NCBI RefSeq assembly: GCF_002775205.1
Contig: NC_036445.1
Location: forward strand, 1,508,802 to 1,572,801
DNA: 64,000 nucleotides
Reading direction: 5' to 3'
Origin: Xiphophorus maculatus
Taxonomy: Eukaryota > Chordata > Actinopteri > Cyprinodontiformes > Poeciliidae
A program made the translations under genes and the position numbers. How positions within the stretch are numbered: the stretch's first letter is position 1; each line of letters begins with the position of its first letter. This document shows, one piece after another, positions 52,522 through 63,759 of the stretch. The notes beneath the pieces are model-generated. The model searched no databases and was not told the DNA's origin. It saw only the letters and a program-made list of their open reading frames with translations.

Positions 52522-52759
52522 ATTTCAAAAAGCTACATACGCGTCATAACGATGGTCCCTTCTTTGAGTACGAGAGAGTTTTCTGACTCCCTCTTCGCTC
52601 CATCTGTGATATTCATTAACGAGATATTATTACCGGCAATAAAAAGATAGAAATAAAGTCTTTCGGTACGAGTGGATGTGCGTTTGGGGTGATCTAACCT
52701 GAGCATGCGCAGAGTGCGAAAACAGATCACTAAAAGTGAAAGTAGACTCAGAGGCTCGA

Positions 52760-52805
52760 CCAATCAGAAGCTAAAGCAATTCGAGTCACGGGTTACTATG
52801 GTAAC
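52760..52805 (-). promoter_or_regulatory. S-X-Y-like (RFX / CREB / NF-Y) module upstream of tapbpl
   Basis: On the tapbpl strand the order is GTTACCATAGTAAC (X1/RFX palindrome, 52805-52792), then GTGACTCG (X2-like, about 52789-52782), then CTGATTGG (Y box, inverted CCAAT, 52767-52760). There are 24 nt between the X1 half-site AAC and the Y box, within 1 nt of the classical MHC class II arrangement as I remember it. A GACCC, as in S boxes, lies about 15 bp further upstream. This layout is the CIITA/NLRC5 platform of MHC genes; its use here is inferred. Confidence 0.55.
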
Positions 52806-52809
52806 AGTG

Positions 52810-54130
52810 TTTACGGGTCGTTCGTCAGTAAAAAGAACTAAACCTTTTAAAGACCAAACGATTTTTACATGAACTCAGTGGCGCCCCCAAGGTGTAGCCA
52901 GAGGAGGGACCTCTATGAGTGTGTGTGTATATTTTACATGTAGTTTATTTACATACATTCTTTAACTTAGAGCAGTGTTTCTCAGTTATTTAATTTCTTT
53001 TTTCACAACTCCCCCTGAATTGAAAGACTATTGGCGAGTCTGATAATATCTAATCATTTATCTGTACAAACCACTGGCTCCAGCATTGTATGGCCTGATT
53101 GTCAATCTCCAAGTTCAGTTTCTTAAATCAATCAGCAACATTTAATCAAAACTAAAAGGTCCAAATGATTCACTGGGATGTGAGTTTTTCAACTTTACAC
53201 AGCATAAAAGTTTTAAAGCTGTAAACATTGGTTGCTTGTGAGCTTCTTCAGTTTATTGTTTTTCAATATAGTTTTTTAACATTTGTTGTGCAGAAGCTGC
53301 AGCACTATTGCTTATATTTCATCTTGTCAGCTCTTCTTCTGACAGCTAGTTATTTGCTATCTGTAGCTTGATAAAGAGCTATACAAACACAAAGCCATAT
53401 AAAAACAAAACAAGTTATATTGTGCAATTTAAGTATTGCAAACCTACAATAATGTGATAAATTTTGTTTAGCTGTAGTTAGACTAAATAGCAAATACATC
53501 TTGACATTATAAGTTATATGCAAATAAGGTATTTGGTATAGACTTTGCCATGGTAAACAATGTTGTTTAGCTGAAATGTTATTCTCATCAAATTTACTTT
53601 TTCTGCCTACTTCACCAACAGCATTACTTTTGTTAACCTACATACATAAAAAAAAACATTGTGTCATCAATGCATATTTTATTTTTCAACACAGAAATCA
53701 GTTGTACAAATGTTCAAAACTTTCTCTTTGGTTTACAGATTTGCTTCAGCAGACATGAAGTAACATCTGGGGATATCCTGCACATTCATTTAATTTAACT
53801 TCATTTATATGACATTTTAACTTTATTTATATGAGAATATTTTTGTCAGTGCAGAATATTTTTATCAGTGTACTTCAAATCACTGCTGGTCCGTTGTTGC
53901 TTGGGAACTCTGATGGCTTATGGGTAGCATTTGCTGTTTTCAACACAGTAAAGATTACAAGATTGTTTTTTGTTGCGTGGTGAATTTAAAAAGATAGGCT
54001 CATAGTACTTAAGCAATTTATTTTCCGAAAACTGTATTGTGAACAAACATTTTTGACCTCAATACTACATATATTTGTGTAAAGATACTAACTTGAATTT
54101 TTATGGTTGAGTTCACAGATTCAGTTGTCT
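52810..54130. other. Intergenic interval upstream of tapbpl and downstream of c1r
   Basis: No exon was recognised. The sequence is AT-rich. A minus-strand AATAAA at 54135-54140 is the likely c1r poly(A) signal. Confidence 0.55.
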
Positions 54131-54134
54131 TAAA

Positions 54135-54140
54135 TTTATT
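54135..54140 (-). terminator. Candidate c1r poly(A) signal
   Basis: AATAAA on the minus strand, about 80 bp past the stop of the complete C1r copy. Confidence 0.6.
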
Positions 54141-54220
54141 TCACCACAGATTCATTTTTCTCTGTGTATATAGCTTGAGTTGTCATTGTGCTTCAATGAA
54201 GTTTCAATGCTTGAATGCTT

Positions 54221-57200
54221 TCAATTTTCTCGCATGATCTTGTTAATCCAGTCTACATAGTTTGCCACTTTGGTATAAAATCCGTATTTTCCTTTCTGTC
54301 CACATCTGAACCCCCAGCTGACAATCCCAGCAGCCCAGAATCGTCTATTTTCAGATTGCAGAGTGAAGCCACTCCCACTGTCACCTTTGCAAGAGTCCTT
54401 CCCACCTTCAGGAGTTCCAGCACAGAACATGTTGTTTGTCAGTCTTGGTGTCTGGCTACTAGGCATTCCCTTCAAAGAATTACTGCATTTTTCCTGTTCC
54501 ACCACTGGAACATGTACATACTTCAGCTTATTTGTTAGAAAACGCCGCTGATTGCCTTTGTCTGTAATGCCAAAGCCAGATACCATCCTGAGAAAAAAAT
54601 GACAGGTTTATAGAACAAAAGATCAGTTATGTAAAAGAGATTTGATATTAATGAAATTATTTTGTAGTTTCTTTACCCCATCATTCCGGTGTCATATGTG
54701 TCATTATCTGATGGCAGACACAGTGGCATTATTGCTGCTTGGAATGTGATCGGGTCTTTAAGTTTTATCAATGCAATGTCGTGGTCAAAATTTAAATTTT
54801 TTGGATTATTATATTCAGAGTGAACATGGACTGCAGTTACATTCAGGGAAGGATTTTCTATAACTTGGTCAGCATCTGTAACTGCAAGGTAAACCTACAA
54901 AAGACATAACAGAATTTTTTTTTTTTTTAAAACATGTCACTGGACAAACACAGAAGATTACCCAGTATTACTTACAGATAAAGCCTCAGGAGTTTGTACT
55001 TGTCCATTAGGCACAACCACATGAGCTGCAGTCAAAATCCAGCGATCTGCTATGATCATACCTCCTCCTCTGTTGCTACCTACATTTATTAAAGCTTGCC
55101 ATGGGATGGTATGCTCTGCAGCATCATTTCCTCCAATAATCCTCTGAAAGTCATTTTCAATTTGTTTCGTTGGTCGACCACAAACTGTATAGGATATAAG
55201 TTTGTATGTAGTTATAGGGGAAACATAAGAGATATCAAGATGTGCTCTTATGTTTTAAGAGACCAAAAGTGATACCTGGTAGGCATGCTGGTCTTAAAAT
55301 AACATCATGGTTGGATCGCCACTGTCTATCCGCTTCACAGGTGAGAGAAACTAAAAAGAATAGAATGTTATAAATACTGAAAATTATTGGTTACTGTTTG
55401 CATCTGAAAGTTACTAATTTTACGGAGTCCACTCTGTTATACCCTCTATAACAACCCTCACCCATTACAGAAAAAAAACAAAAATCCAGCTACTTTGGGG
55501 CAAATATTTTAGTTTTTTTTTTTTTTTTTTCTTTTGTGGCAAAATGCATGTGGCATTTTCCAACCTGCAAATATAGCTCCGGTCTTTCAAAATCCTGGAA
55601 GATTCTGGCTTTAATTTACATAACTATTTATACATATAGGTTGACTTTGACCTAAATGCATCCAAAATGTCTTTCAGAGGGCTTGGTGGTGCCGATGCAT
55701 GGCACTCTCGCTTCTGTCTGCTGTGTCAGCAATCTATCTTGGAGGTTCTCTTACCACCATTAGGTGTGTGAATTACTGAATGTGGTGTGAAGTGCCTTGT
55801 GGTTCATATAGGGCTATACAAGCACAGGCTATTTACCATTTTACCAGCTATGACAGCTTATTTGAAGCATCTAAATCAGTAAGTTACAACTGTATAGTAA
55901 ACTCTTACCATTATTGCCACCGTATGGTGAATAAAATGGTTCATTGCAATGATACTGAACAACAGAAAGATATTGGTTCTGGAAGCCAGACAGGAAGTTA
56001 ACTCCTCCATTCAGCAGGGGATCAGGTTCTCCACAATCAATTACTGTGGCAGAGAAAAAAAAAAGATTCAACATTTGTCAGCAAAACATTTGTCGTGATT
56101 ATTCACACGTTCATTGTTGGAAATGATACATGAAGCTAACGCACTGTGGCATTCAGGCAGAGGGAGATGCCACTCTCCGTTGCTTTGGCACATGGTAGAG
56201 AAACCCATTATCTCCGCACCATTCTGACCAAGAAAAATGTGACACACATTACATTGAAACATTGTGGTGTTTAAAATTTAATCTTAAAAAAGTGCTTAAA
56301 CTTACCATCATTAGTTTGTATCCTTCATCACAGCGCACAAAAATATAATCTCTGTAGAAGTACTCAGTTAAGGAAGGGGTGACCCTTCCTTTTGCGACTT
56401 CACCGGGAACTGGACAAGTCACTCCTAAACACACGAGGAACAAAAATGTGTGATCAGCTGCATGTTCGACCTTCAGGCGCTTTTAATTTTCTAATTTCCT
56501 TTCACCCCCTCACTGTGTGTGCTGTACTCCAGGCTCCATCCATTGCTTTGTCCCTGATTATCAATATTGTAGCCCAGTTTCACAATGTTTGAGTTTGTGT
56601 TTATTAATCCTGGGCTTGTTCCCCCACACAGCTTCATGGGATTTCTGTCTGGGATGATCACCTTATAGAAAGAAATGCTCAAAGTTTGTTAACTGAGAAA
56701 ATATTTACATTTTGGAGTTTTGTTTACCTCTATTAATCTTACTACAGCTGGTTAAAGCTGATTCATGTTACCTCCAACCAGTGATAGAGACAGTTTGGGC
56801 CTTCCTCTGTGTCCACACTCTCAATGTGAAATTTGTCAGAGAAGTTAAGCGAGACAGTGAAGCCGGACTCCACAGAAATTATATACTGACAGGACAAAGC
56901 ATCTGGCGAGGGGTTCGGATAACCTGGACTCATCAAGTGTCCTTCTAGCTCATCAAATACACCTCCGACACAGGATACTAGACACAGGAAAAGTCAATAA
57001 AAGGTTTGAGCATAACCACAATGTGGAAGGAAAGTGTTACATGAGATTCATTTGATTTCGTAGATCGGCACAAGACACCTACACAACACATGGAAACATG
57101 TGAACTTTGTGGCGCATGAGAAAACTGCAGTGTGATGGAAAATTAACACATTCAACACACCATCCTCACAACGAAACATGCAGGGAGCAGCATTATGAAG

Positions 57201-58260
57201 TGGGATGCTTTTCTTCAGCAATTAGTTTAGAGTAACATATGGAACTAAATACAATCCTTGGGAAAAAAGAAATTGACTCTATAGGGTGGCTGAATGCACC
57301 CTGATGACCCTAATAACCTGGGCAATACTGGATAGGGTTAGGGTTACAAATTTGTGTGGAACCCTTTCCACACAATTTTTTTATATGTAAAACTTGTGTG
57401 GAAAGGTATTTTAAATGATCCTTTCTAATGTTACTCTGTATCATTGGCTCATAGCTTGAAGTCAAAAGGGGAAAAGTTAAATTTTTTCCACTACTTTAAG
57501 AAAGTGATACAACATTAATTGATTATGCACTTGTCTTTTGCAAACTTTTTATTTCAATACAAGAGGCAAAGGAGTATTGGAAAAACTGGTTTTTGATTTA
57601 CCCTTCATGAGCAAATACTCCATTCTCTGCATTCACCAAACTTACATATGCAGGTGCGTTCGTCTGAGCGTAGCTCGTAGCCATGGTGACAAGCACAGAG
57701 ATACGACCCAAGTGTGTTGAGGCAGATCTGAGAGCAGAGTGGACCAGATCCATCCTCAGGTTCTGGTGCTGAGCATTCATCAATGTCTGGTGAAATGAAA
57801 TCATCCATAGAATAGTTATATATTCAAAATTAAAGATATATTATTTATCATGTGAGAAAATTACCAAAGCACACCTATTGCTTGGTACTGAGCAGAAAAT
57901 CCCACATTCTGGTTTCGGTCCGGGTTGTAGTCATCGGACTGGAATATCAAGGTGAGTCTGCTGCTTGGAGACAAAATGGGCTGGTGGCCGGGGTGACGTC
58001 CATCAGCAGAGTTCTCATTGCCACAAAACTTTCCAAGCACCTTTTCATCATATAGGACCTGCAAAGATAATATCTTAAATATGATTAAGAAATACTACCC
58101 ATAAAACTTTATTTCAAAGAAATCAAGTGGGGACTTATAAAAGTGCATAAAAGCAATTGTATGTTTAGTTGTTTTCATATTTGTTTCCAGAAGTAAAAAA
58201 AAACCCAAATGGTTGTAGCCTGAATTCTGATTGGAAATAAGTGGCTCACACCAGTGGTGG

Positions 58261-58306
<46 letters not shown>

Positions 58307-61256
58307 TGTATATATATATACTGTATATATATAGTCTTAACTATTTATACAACATTTTCACCAACCGATTCTCATTAAACAATAAATTTTCCCCAGTTCT
58401 CTTCAGGGCGCTGCTGATGGAATCCTAACAGTGAAGCTAAATAGCCAATCTGTGCAGAAAATAAAAAAATATTTGGCCAATCAACATCGCTGATTTAATG
58501 TCTTTGTGGGTCTCAGAGTCTTGCCGTATCATTGTAGATTCCATAAAGTTCTCTGTCGCCATGGTGATAAAGTTGATAATGTCACCATTGTCGCGAATTC
58601 TACACCGTGACTGACAATATGGAGGATTTCTCCAGATGGCCGGTAAGCTACCACTTCTACTCCTCTGTGTGTTTTATTAGGTTTAGCTATATTGCTCTGG
58701 TCTTTTGTTGTTTTGTTCATCAACTGCCATCATTTATTCTTCGCTGATAATCAGTTGAGGATGCTGGCTAGCATAATGCTAATGCTGCTCTAGAGAGCTA
58801 TGATTTCTTTTTCATTACTATGATGCTCTGCCTTTTTTGACTTTCTGCTTCCGTCATATTGCTAAAGTTTGTTTGATATCATCATGTTTGCTTGGTTAGA
58901 TGGCCATTCTGATGTGTTGTTGTACATTGAGAAGCTAAAAGCCTGTTTGCTAACAGGTATTTATGATCGTACCTACTTAGTTATTCTAGGTAGGAAGCAA
59001 GGGCGTAGGTTTGGTCTAAGTTTTGGTGGGACCTTACAACTTACTGACCACCCCCCCCGACCAGTTTTGACCAGTGGGGGGGCGGAGGGGGGGGGGGCAC
59101 CACATTGGCTTATAGCCCCCTCCCCCCAACCATAACCAGATCATACATCTTGTGTATACAACCAGATACAGTCATGCTCAGCAGATCAGTTCATGAACAC
59201 TTTACTTTTTCCTTTTCAAAATTCAGCAAACATTACAAGTAAGATCAAAACAAATATCCTCTGGATCTACTGATTATACAACAAACACAATTGCAGATAA
59301 GAACAAAAAATGACTTCTTGCACTTCAGGAAAAAGATCCAATTGTTGAGATATTATGCATTTAAGAGGAAAAAAGATTCATAAAATTGCTTGCTCTGCTG
59401 TCTGAGCATCCTATGTGAAAAAGTATTACATAATTAACAGACCTATTCTACCTCACATTCAGTGCTGACCTTACTAAACACCGGACTTTACAACAAATGC
59501 GTTGCGTGATAGATATCTAACTCATGGGTCCACTCACTGTACTTACAGCCGAGGTAGCGAAATAACTTCTAATGTCTGTCGTCCTTTTCTTTTTTGGTGG
59601 CGACATGGTCTCGGAGACTCATAATAAATGTCAAACTCAGAAGGAGACGCGTTCACTGTCAGCACCGTGGACCAAGCTTCCGTTCCGCGTGTGGCCAGCT
59701 GGCCGCCGCCTGTTGCAGCTAATCAAAGAACGTAGATCCACGTTCTGTGAGCCAGTAGCGGGTCGTCATAGTTCATAACAGCGAATTTTAAAATGAATGC
59801 TACCACTGCGTAGTATATTGAAATATTAAACTAATCAATGTAGATTTTCGTTTATTTATTTTGTTTTTGTTAAAAAACACATATGTTTTTTTTTTATTAA
59901 TATGGCAAAAATTGGTCGGGACTATTTTATATCCCTTGAATATTGGTCGTGACATGTCACGACCGTCCATACCCAAACCTACGCCCATGGTAGGAAGGCA
60001 TCTGCTGCTTGATGTTATTAGTTGACTCTTCACAGTTTTAATGCCAGACTTATGTGATCATACATACATAAGTCTGGCATTTTTCACAGTTTTGAGTCTG
60101 ATTCAGTTAGCTGTTGACACTTATTTAATGATTAAATACTGTATATTTTGCAAGTTATAAAACAGACTTTTTACTTGCAGCTAATTTAACATGTTATTTT
60201 TGCTAGAAGAAAAATGTTATATTATCCTGGACTTGTAGTCATTTTTCTACCATTAGGCTTAGGGTAGGGTATTCAGCTTTTCACTGAATCAATTGAACGT
60301 AGTCCTTCGTAGTCCTTATACTGGTCTAAGAAGGGAAATTTATTGATACATCAGGCCCACCAAGAATTATTTTCACCAGCCACCAGTGAGAGAAAAAAAA
60401 ACATTAAAAAATTATTAAAGATAAATAACAGAGTCTGCAAATCAGAAATTATATTTCTACAGTCACATTGGAATCCCAACTCAGAAAATAGTTTGATAAC
60501 TCTGACTTTGGCATACATTAGTTTATAAAACTAATCTCTTGCAAGAAAAAAGACTGTGAGGCCCAAACCTATGTGTTCCTTATAATATTAAATATTTTAC
60601 TAAATGTGAGCAATTATGCAGTGGGTACATCTGAAAGTATTATATTGCTCTGACTGTGATGGAATCGTAGTAGCAGCCTGCAGAGGCCTCAATGTCCAGA
60701 TGTGTGAAGGTCAGGCTGATCTGGAAGCCCTCCGGCACGCTGATCTCCCACTGCTTCTGCTGGTTGGGGGGATAGGGCAGAGGATACTGGGGGGAATGGA
60801 TCTCCCCGTACATCTGAGGGTCTGAGTCTGGCAGTGGGACACACTCACACACCAACACATGCAGAAACCTGGAGACGTGCACAAACAAGAGGTCCATCTG
60901 TTTAATCAGACTTTGATGGTTTGAGCCACTGGTCCAAAGTCGATCCAAACAAAAAAGAGCAAACACAGTAACAGAATCAACAAAATCAGACGATACATTT
61001 TATAGCTGAGAATATCTATGGAAATGAGTCAGCCATCTACCTGTTATGAAAAGGCTTTCAAACATGAGTCATAAATACTTTGAAGTAGAGTAAAACGATC
61101 AGGTATTTGCATTCATATTTAGAGACGCTTAGAATCAAGAAAAAAAAATTCGACAAAAACGGTTTAAGTCAATCATAATTGATTTTTCATAAAAATCCTT
61201 TATACTCACCATATGATGAAAGCTGTCCAACTAATCCGGAGATTGAATATATCCAT
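54221..61256 (-). CDS. c1r: Complement C1r-like serine protease, complete copy, 13 exons
   Basis: Exons: 61256-61210, 60868-60655, 58058-57875, 57786-57646, 56977-56772, 56661-56514, 56424-56306, 56223-56145, 56043-55909, 55350-55276, 55184-54976, 54894-54677, 54587-54221; 2142 nt, 713 aa (human C1r 705). Domain order is signal peptide, CUB1 ([12 protein letters not shown]), calcium-binding EGF ([17 protein letters not shown]), CUB2, CCP1, CCP2 and serine protease (465-713). The activation site is FQR|IIGG. The triad is complete: LTAAH (His codon 55021-55023), FDHDIAL, and GDSGSG (Ser codon 54377-54379, AGT). Asp six residues before that Ser predicts Arg/Lys specificity. [15 protein letters not shown] and [14 protein letters not shown] match C1r better than C1s or MASPs. 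It is a secreted protease of the classical pathway C1 complex. The terminal IED present in the sister copy is lost. Confidence 0.93.
55508..55530. repeat. T-run in c1r intron 10-9
   Basis: About 20 T in the intron between the two CCP2 exons. Confidence 0.8.
57060..57310 (+). mobile_element. Tc1-like transposon relic in c1r intron
   Basis: AACACACCATCCTCACAACG and GGGATGCTTTTCTTCAGCA are Tc1-like transposase blocks. They lie in the intron between the EGF and CUB2 exons. Confidence 0.6.
58264..58334. repeat. (TA)n microsatellite
   Basis: Long TA tract interrupted twice by CTG, in the large intron within CUB1. Confidence 0.9.
58998..59989. mobile_element. Non-autonomous hAT element (992 bp) with exact 8-bp duplication
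   Basis: Ends are CAAGGGCGTAGGTTTGG and CCAAACCTACGCCCATG, inverted with one mismatch over 17 bp. GTAGGAAG flanks both sides exactly (58990-58997 and 59990-59997). The interior lacks a transposase and carries C- and G-runs near 59052-59097. It sits in the 2.6-kb intron that divides the CUB1 exons of c1r. Confidence 0.93.
60029..60093. repeat. Perfect 16-bp hairpin between direct repeats
   Basis: AATGCCAGACTTATGT (60040-60055) pairs with ACATAAGTCTGGCATT (60066-60081) over a 10-nt loop. TTCACAGTTTT stands on both sides (60029-60039 and about 60083-60093). Confidence 0.7.
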
Positions 61257-61535
61257 GCCTGAATTTTTCTAGCTGTGTACCAGTACAAGTCTGAGATACA
61301 AGTGAAACATTAATGTCATAATGGCTCCTGTTTCAAGTATTAAGCAACCCACTGCGTTAATGCCAGGAATACGCCATGTTTGTCTTGGCAAAAATCAAGT
61401 ATGTTTGTTTTTTAACAGCAAAAGAGTGAAGATAGCATTTTGTAAAAAATTGTGATTAGAATTGGATAGGGCATTGTCATATTTTATAAATTGTGCTATT
61501 TTAGATTATGTTTTGCTATTCTTTCACTGTAATTT
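61257..61535. promoter_or_regulatory. Presumed upstream region of c1r copy 1
   Basis: The start codon of copy 1 is at 61256 and no further 5' exon was identified. No clear TATA box or CCAAT motif stood out, so the start site is unplaced. Confidence 0.3.
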
Positions 61536-61932
61536 ATGCATGGACAGACAGCGGAGCACCTTCTCACATAGGCTGCTCCAGCTCCGCTGTCGTAGGGACA
61601 GATACAGGAAATCCTTCCTGCCACATGCCATCTCACTGTACAATAAAAGCTAAATCATTGTTCTGCACAAATCAGTCCAATTTCGCACAACTGCACTGTG
61701 GCACACTTGCTGTACATATATTTACATATTCATACTGTTTCTGCATTTTTGAATCTTTGCAAGGACTGCTCTAAGCTGCTTTTTATACTGACAGCATGTT
61801 ATATTTTATTTTTTATTTTATCTTGTCTACAATTGCTACTCAGTGGTGGTTGTTGTGTGTCTTGTCTCTATGCTGCTGTAACTGCGAAATAATTTCCCTG
61901 CTGGGATGAATAAAGTAATTCTATTCTATTCT
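61536..61932 (+). mobile_element. LINE 3' end, L2/CR1-like, with (ATTCT)n tail
   Basis: The plus frame encodes the usual LINE ORF2 end (RLLQLRCRRDRYRKSFLPHA, then LYNKS and stop). A 3' UTR follows, finishing AATTTCCCTGCTGGGATGAA TAAAG and an ATTCT tandem tail. Only the last few hundred bases are present, the usual 5'-truncated form. Confidence 0.75.
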
Positions 61933-62619
61933 ATATCTTTGGCTCATTCATTAGCTGTCATGAATAATTCCTCCACCAGAGGGAGGTGTGGATAATTTTC
62001 CAGCATCGCCCCTTCACTGAACAAGTTAGTAAATGCCATAACACCATCCTAATAAATGCTTAGATCAAAAGTTTTGTTTTCCAGCTGTGGGAGAATACCT
62101 TGAATAATTACTCAGAGTACATAAATATTTCATGCAGAAAGAGCCCAAGCTGGGACCTTCTTGTTGCAAGGCAACGTTGCTAAGATCATTTTAGAAAAAA
62201 ACCCATAAACCACAATATGAGGGCATTACAATGTTTGATTGTTTAAGTGGATGAGGACATTTTTTCCATTGTGTAAAAAAGACACATAAAGACGCTTAAA
62301 CCACTTTATTCAAATTGAATGAACAAGGTTTTGAACAAAATCAAGTACAGCTAAACCTACTAACAACAAAATTAAGTAGCTACCTTTCTATTTATTTCAT
62401 ATTCCTTTATTTCATCAGGTAAACCCCGTTGAGATCTAGATCTAATTTTCAAGAGGGACCTGAGCAAAAATTTGCAATACATAGCAACCTGGTTACAATT
62501 TATGATTTATTATACAATAAGAGCCCATTTTTAATTGTCTTTTGAGCAACTTTGTATTTAAAAGTTGTTTAATCAGCTTTTAGTTTTTGTTTTTGTCTCA
62601 GCTTAAGTTGTTAATGTGT
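61933..62619. other. Intergenic between c1r copies
   Basis: No exon was recognised. It includes the 3' UTR of copy 2, with a possible minus-strand AATAAA at 62506-62511. Confidence 0.5.
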
Positions 62620-63759
62620 TTAATCTTCAATGTTTTCTCGCATGATCTTGTTAATCCAGTCTACATAGTTTGCCACTTTGGTATAAAATCCGTATTTTCC
62701 TTTCTGTCCACATTTTAACCCCCAGCTGACAATCCCAGCAGCCCAGAATCGTCCATTTTCAGATTGCAGAGTGAAGCCACTCCCACTGTCACCATTGCAA
62801 GAGTCCTTCCCACCTTCAGGAGTTCCAGCACAGAACATGTTGTTTGTCAGTTTTGGTGTCTGGCTACTAGGCATTCCCTTCAAAGAATTACTGCATTTTT
62901 TCTGTTCCACCACTGGAACATGTACATACTTCAGCTTATTTGTTAGAAAACGCAGCTTGCCTTTGTCTGCAATGCCAAAGCCAGATACCATCCTGAGAAA
63001 AAAATGACAGGTTTATAGAACAAAAGATCAGTTATGTAAAAGAGATTTGATATTAATGAAATTATTTTGAAGGCCTACTGTTTCTTTACCCCATCATTCC
63101 GGTGTCATATGTGTCATCCTCTGATGGCAAACACAGTGGCATTATTGCTGCTTGGAATGTGATCGGGTCTTTAAGTTTTATCAATGCAATGTCGTGGTCA
63201 AAATTTAAATAGTTTGAATTATTATATTCAGAGTGAACATGGACTGCAGTTACATTCAGGGAAGGATTTTCTATAATTTGGTGAACATCTGTAACTCCAA
63301 GGTAAACCTACAAAAGACATAAAAGAAAAAAAGTTTTTCAAAAAAACATGTCACTGGACAAACACAGAAGATTACGCAGTATTACTTACAGATACAGCCT
63401 CAGGAGTTTGTACTTGTCCATTAAACACAACCACATTAGCTCCAGTCAAAATCCAGCGATCTGCTATGATCATACCTCCTCCTCTGCTGCTACCTACATT
63501 TATTAAAGCTTGCCATGGGATGGTATGCTCTGCAGCATCATTTCCTCCAATAATCCTCTGAAAGTCATTTTCAATTTGTTTTGTTGGTCGACCACAAACT
63601 GTATAGGATATAAGTTTGTAGTTACAGAGAAGTCACAGAGATATCAACATGGGTTTTGATGTTTTAAGGGACCAAAGATGATACCTGGTAGGCATGCTGG
63701 TCTTAAAATAACATCATGGTTGGATCTCCACTGTCCATCTGCTTCACAGGTGAGAGAAA
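62620..63759 (-). CDS. C1r-like paralogue, 3' part, predicted catalytically dead (His to Asn)
   Basis: Four exons are in the window: 63759-63685 (end of CCP2), 63598-63390, 63307-63090 and 62992-62620 (serine protease). The gene continues past the right edge. Phases and intron positions equal those of the complete copy, and the last exons differ at only about ten residues in 120. The activation site FQR|IIGG, the FDHDIAL Asp and GDSGSG Ser are kept, but LTAAH has become LTGAN: the catalytic His codon is AAT at 63435-63437. All visible exons are open with good splice sites, so it is not an obvious pseudogene. It ends in IED like longer C1r tails. Possible roles are a C1r decoy or a scaffold; both are inference. 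An assembly error is the alternative. Confidence 0.88.

Noticed and set aside
54221-61256. C1s or MASP identity
   Set aside because: The [11 protein letters not shown] and [13 protein letters not shown] segments match C1r best; no histidine-loop Cys and an AGY serine codon argue against MASP1.
62620-63759. Calling the second C1r copy a pseudogene
   Set aside because: Visible exons are open, splice sites are intact and the only clear defect is the active-site substitution.
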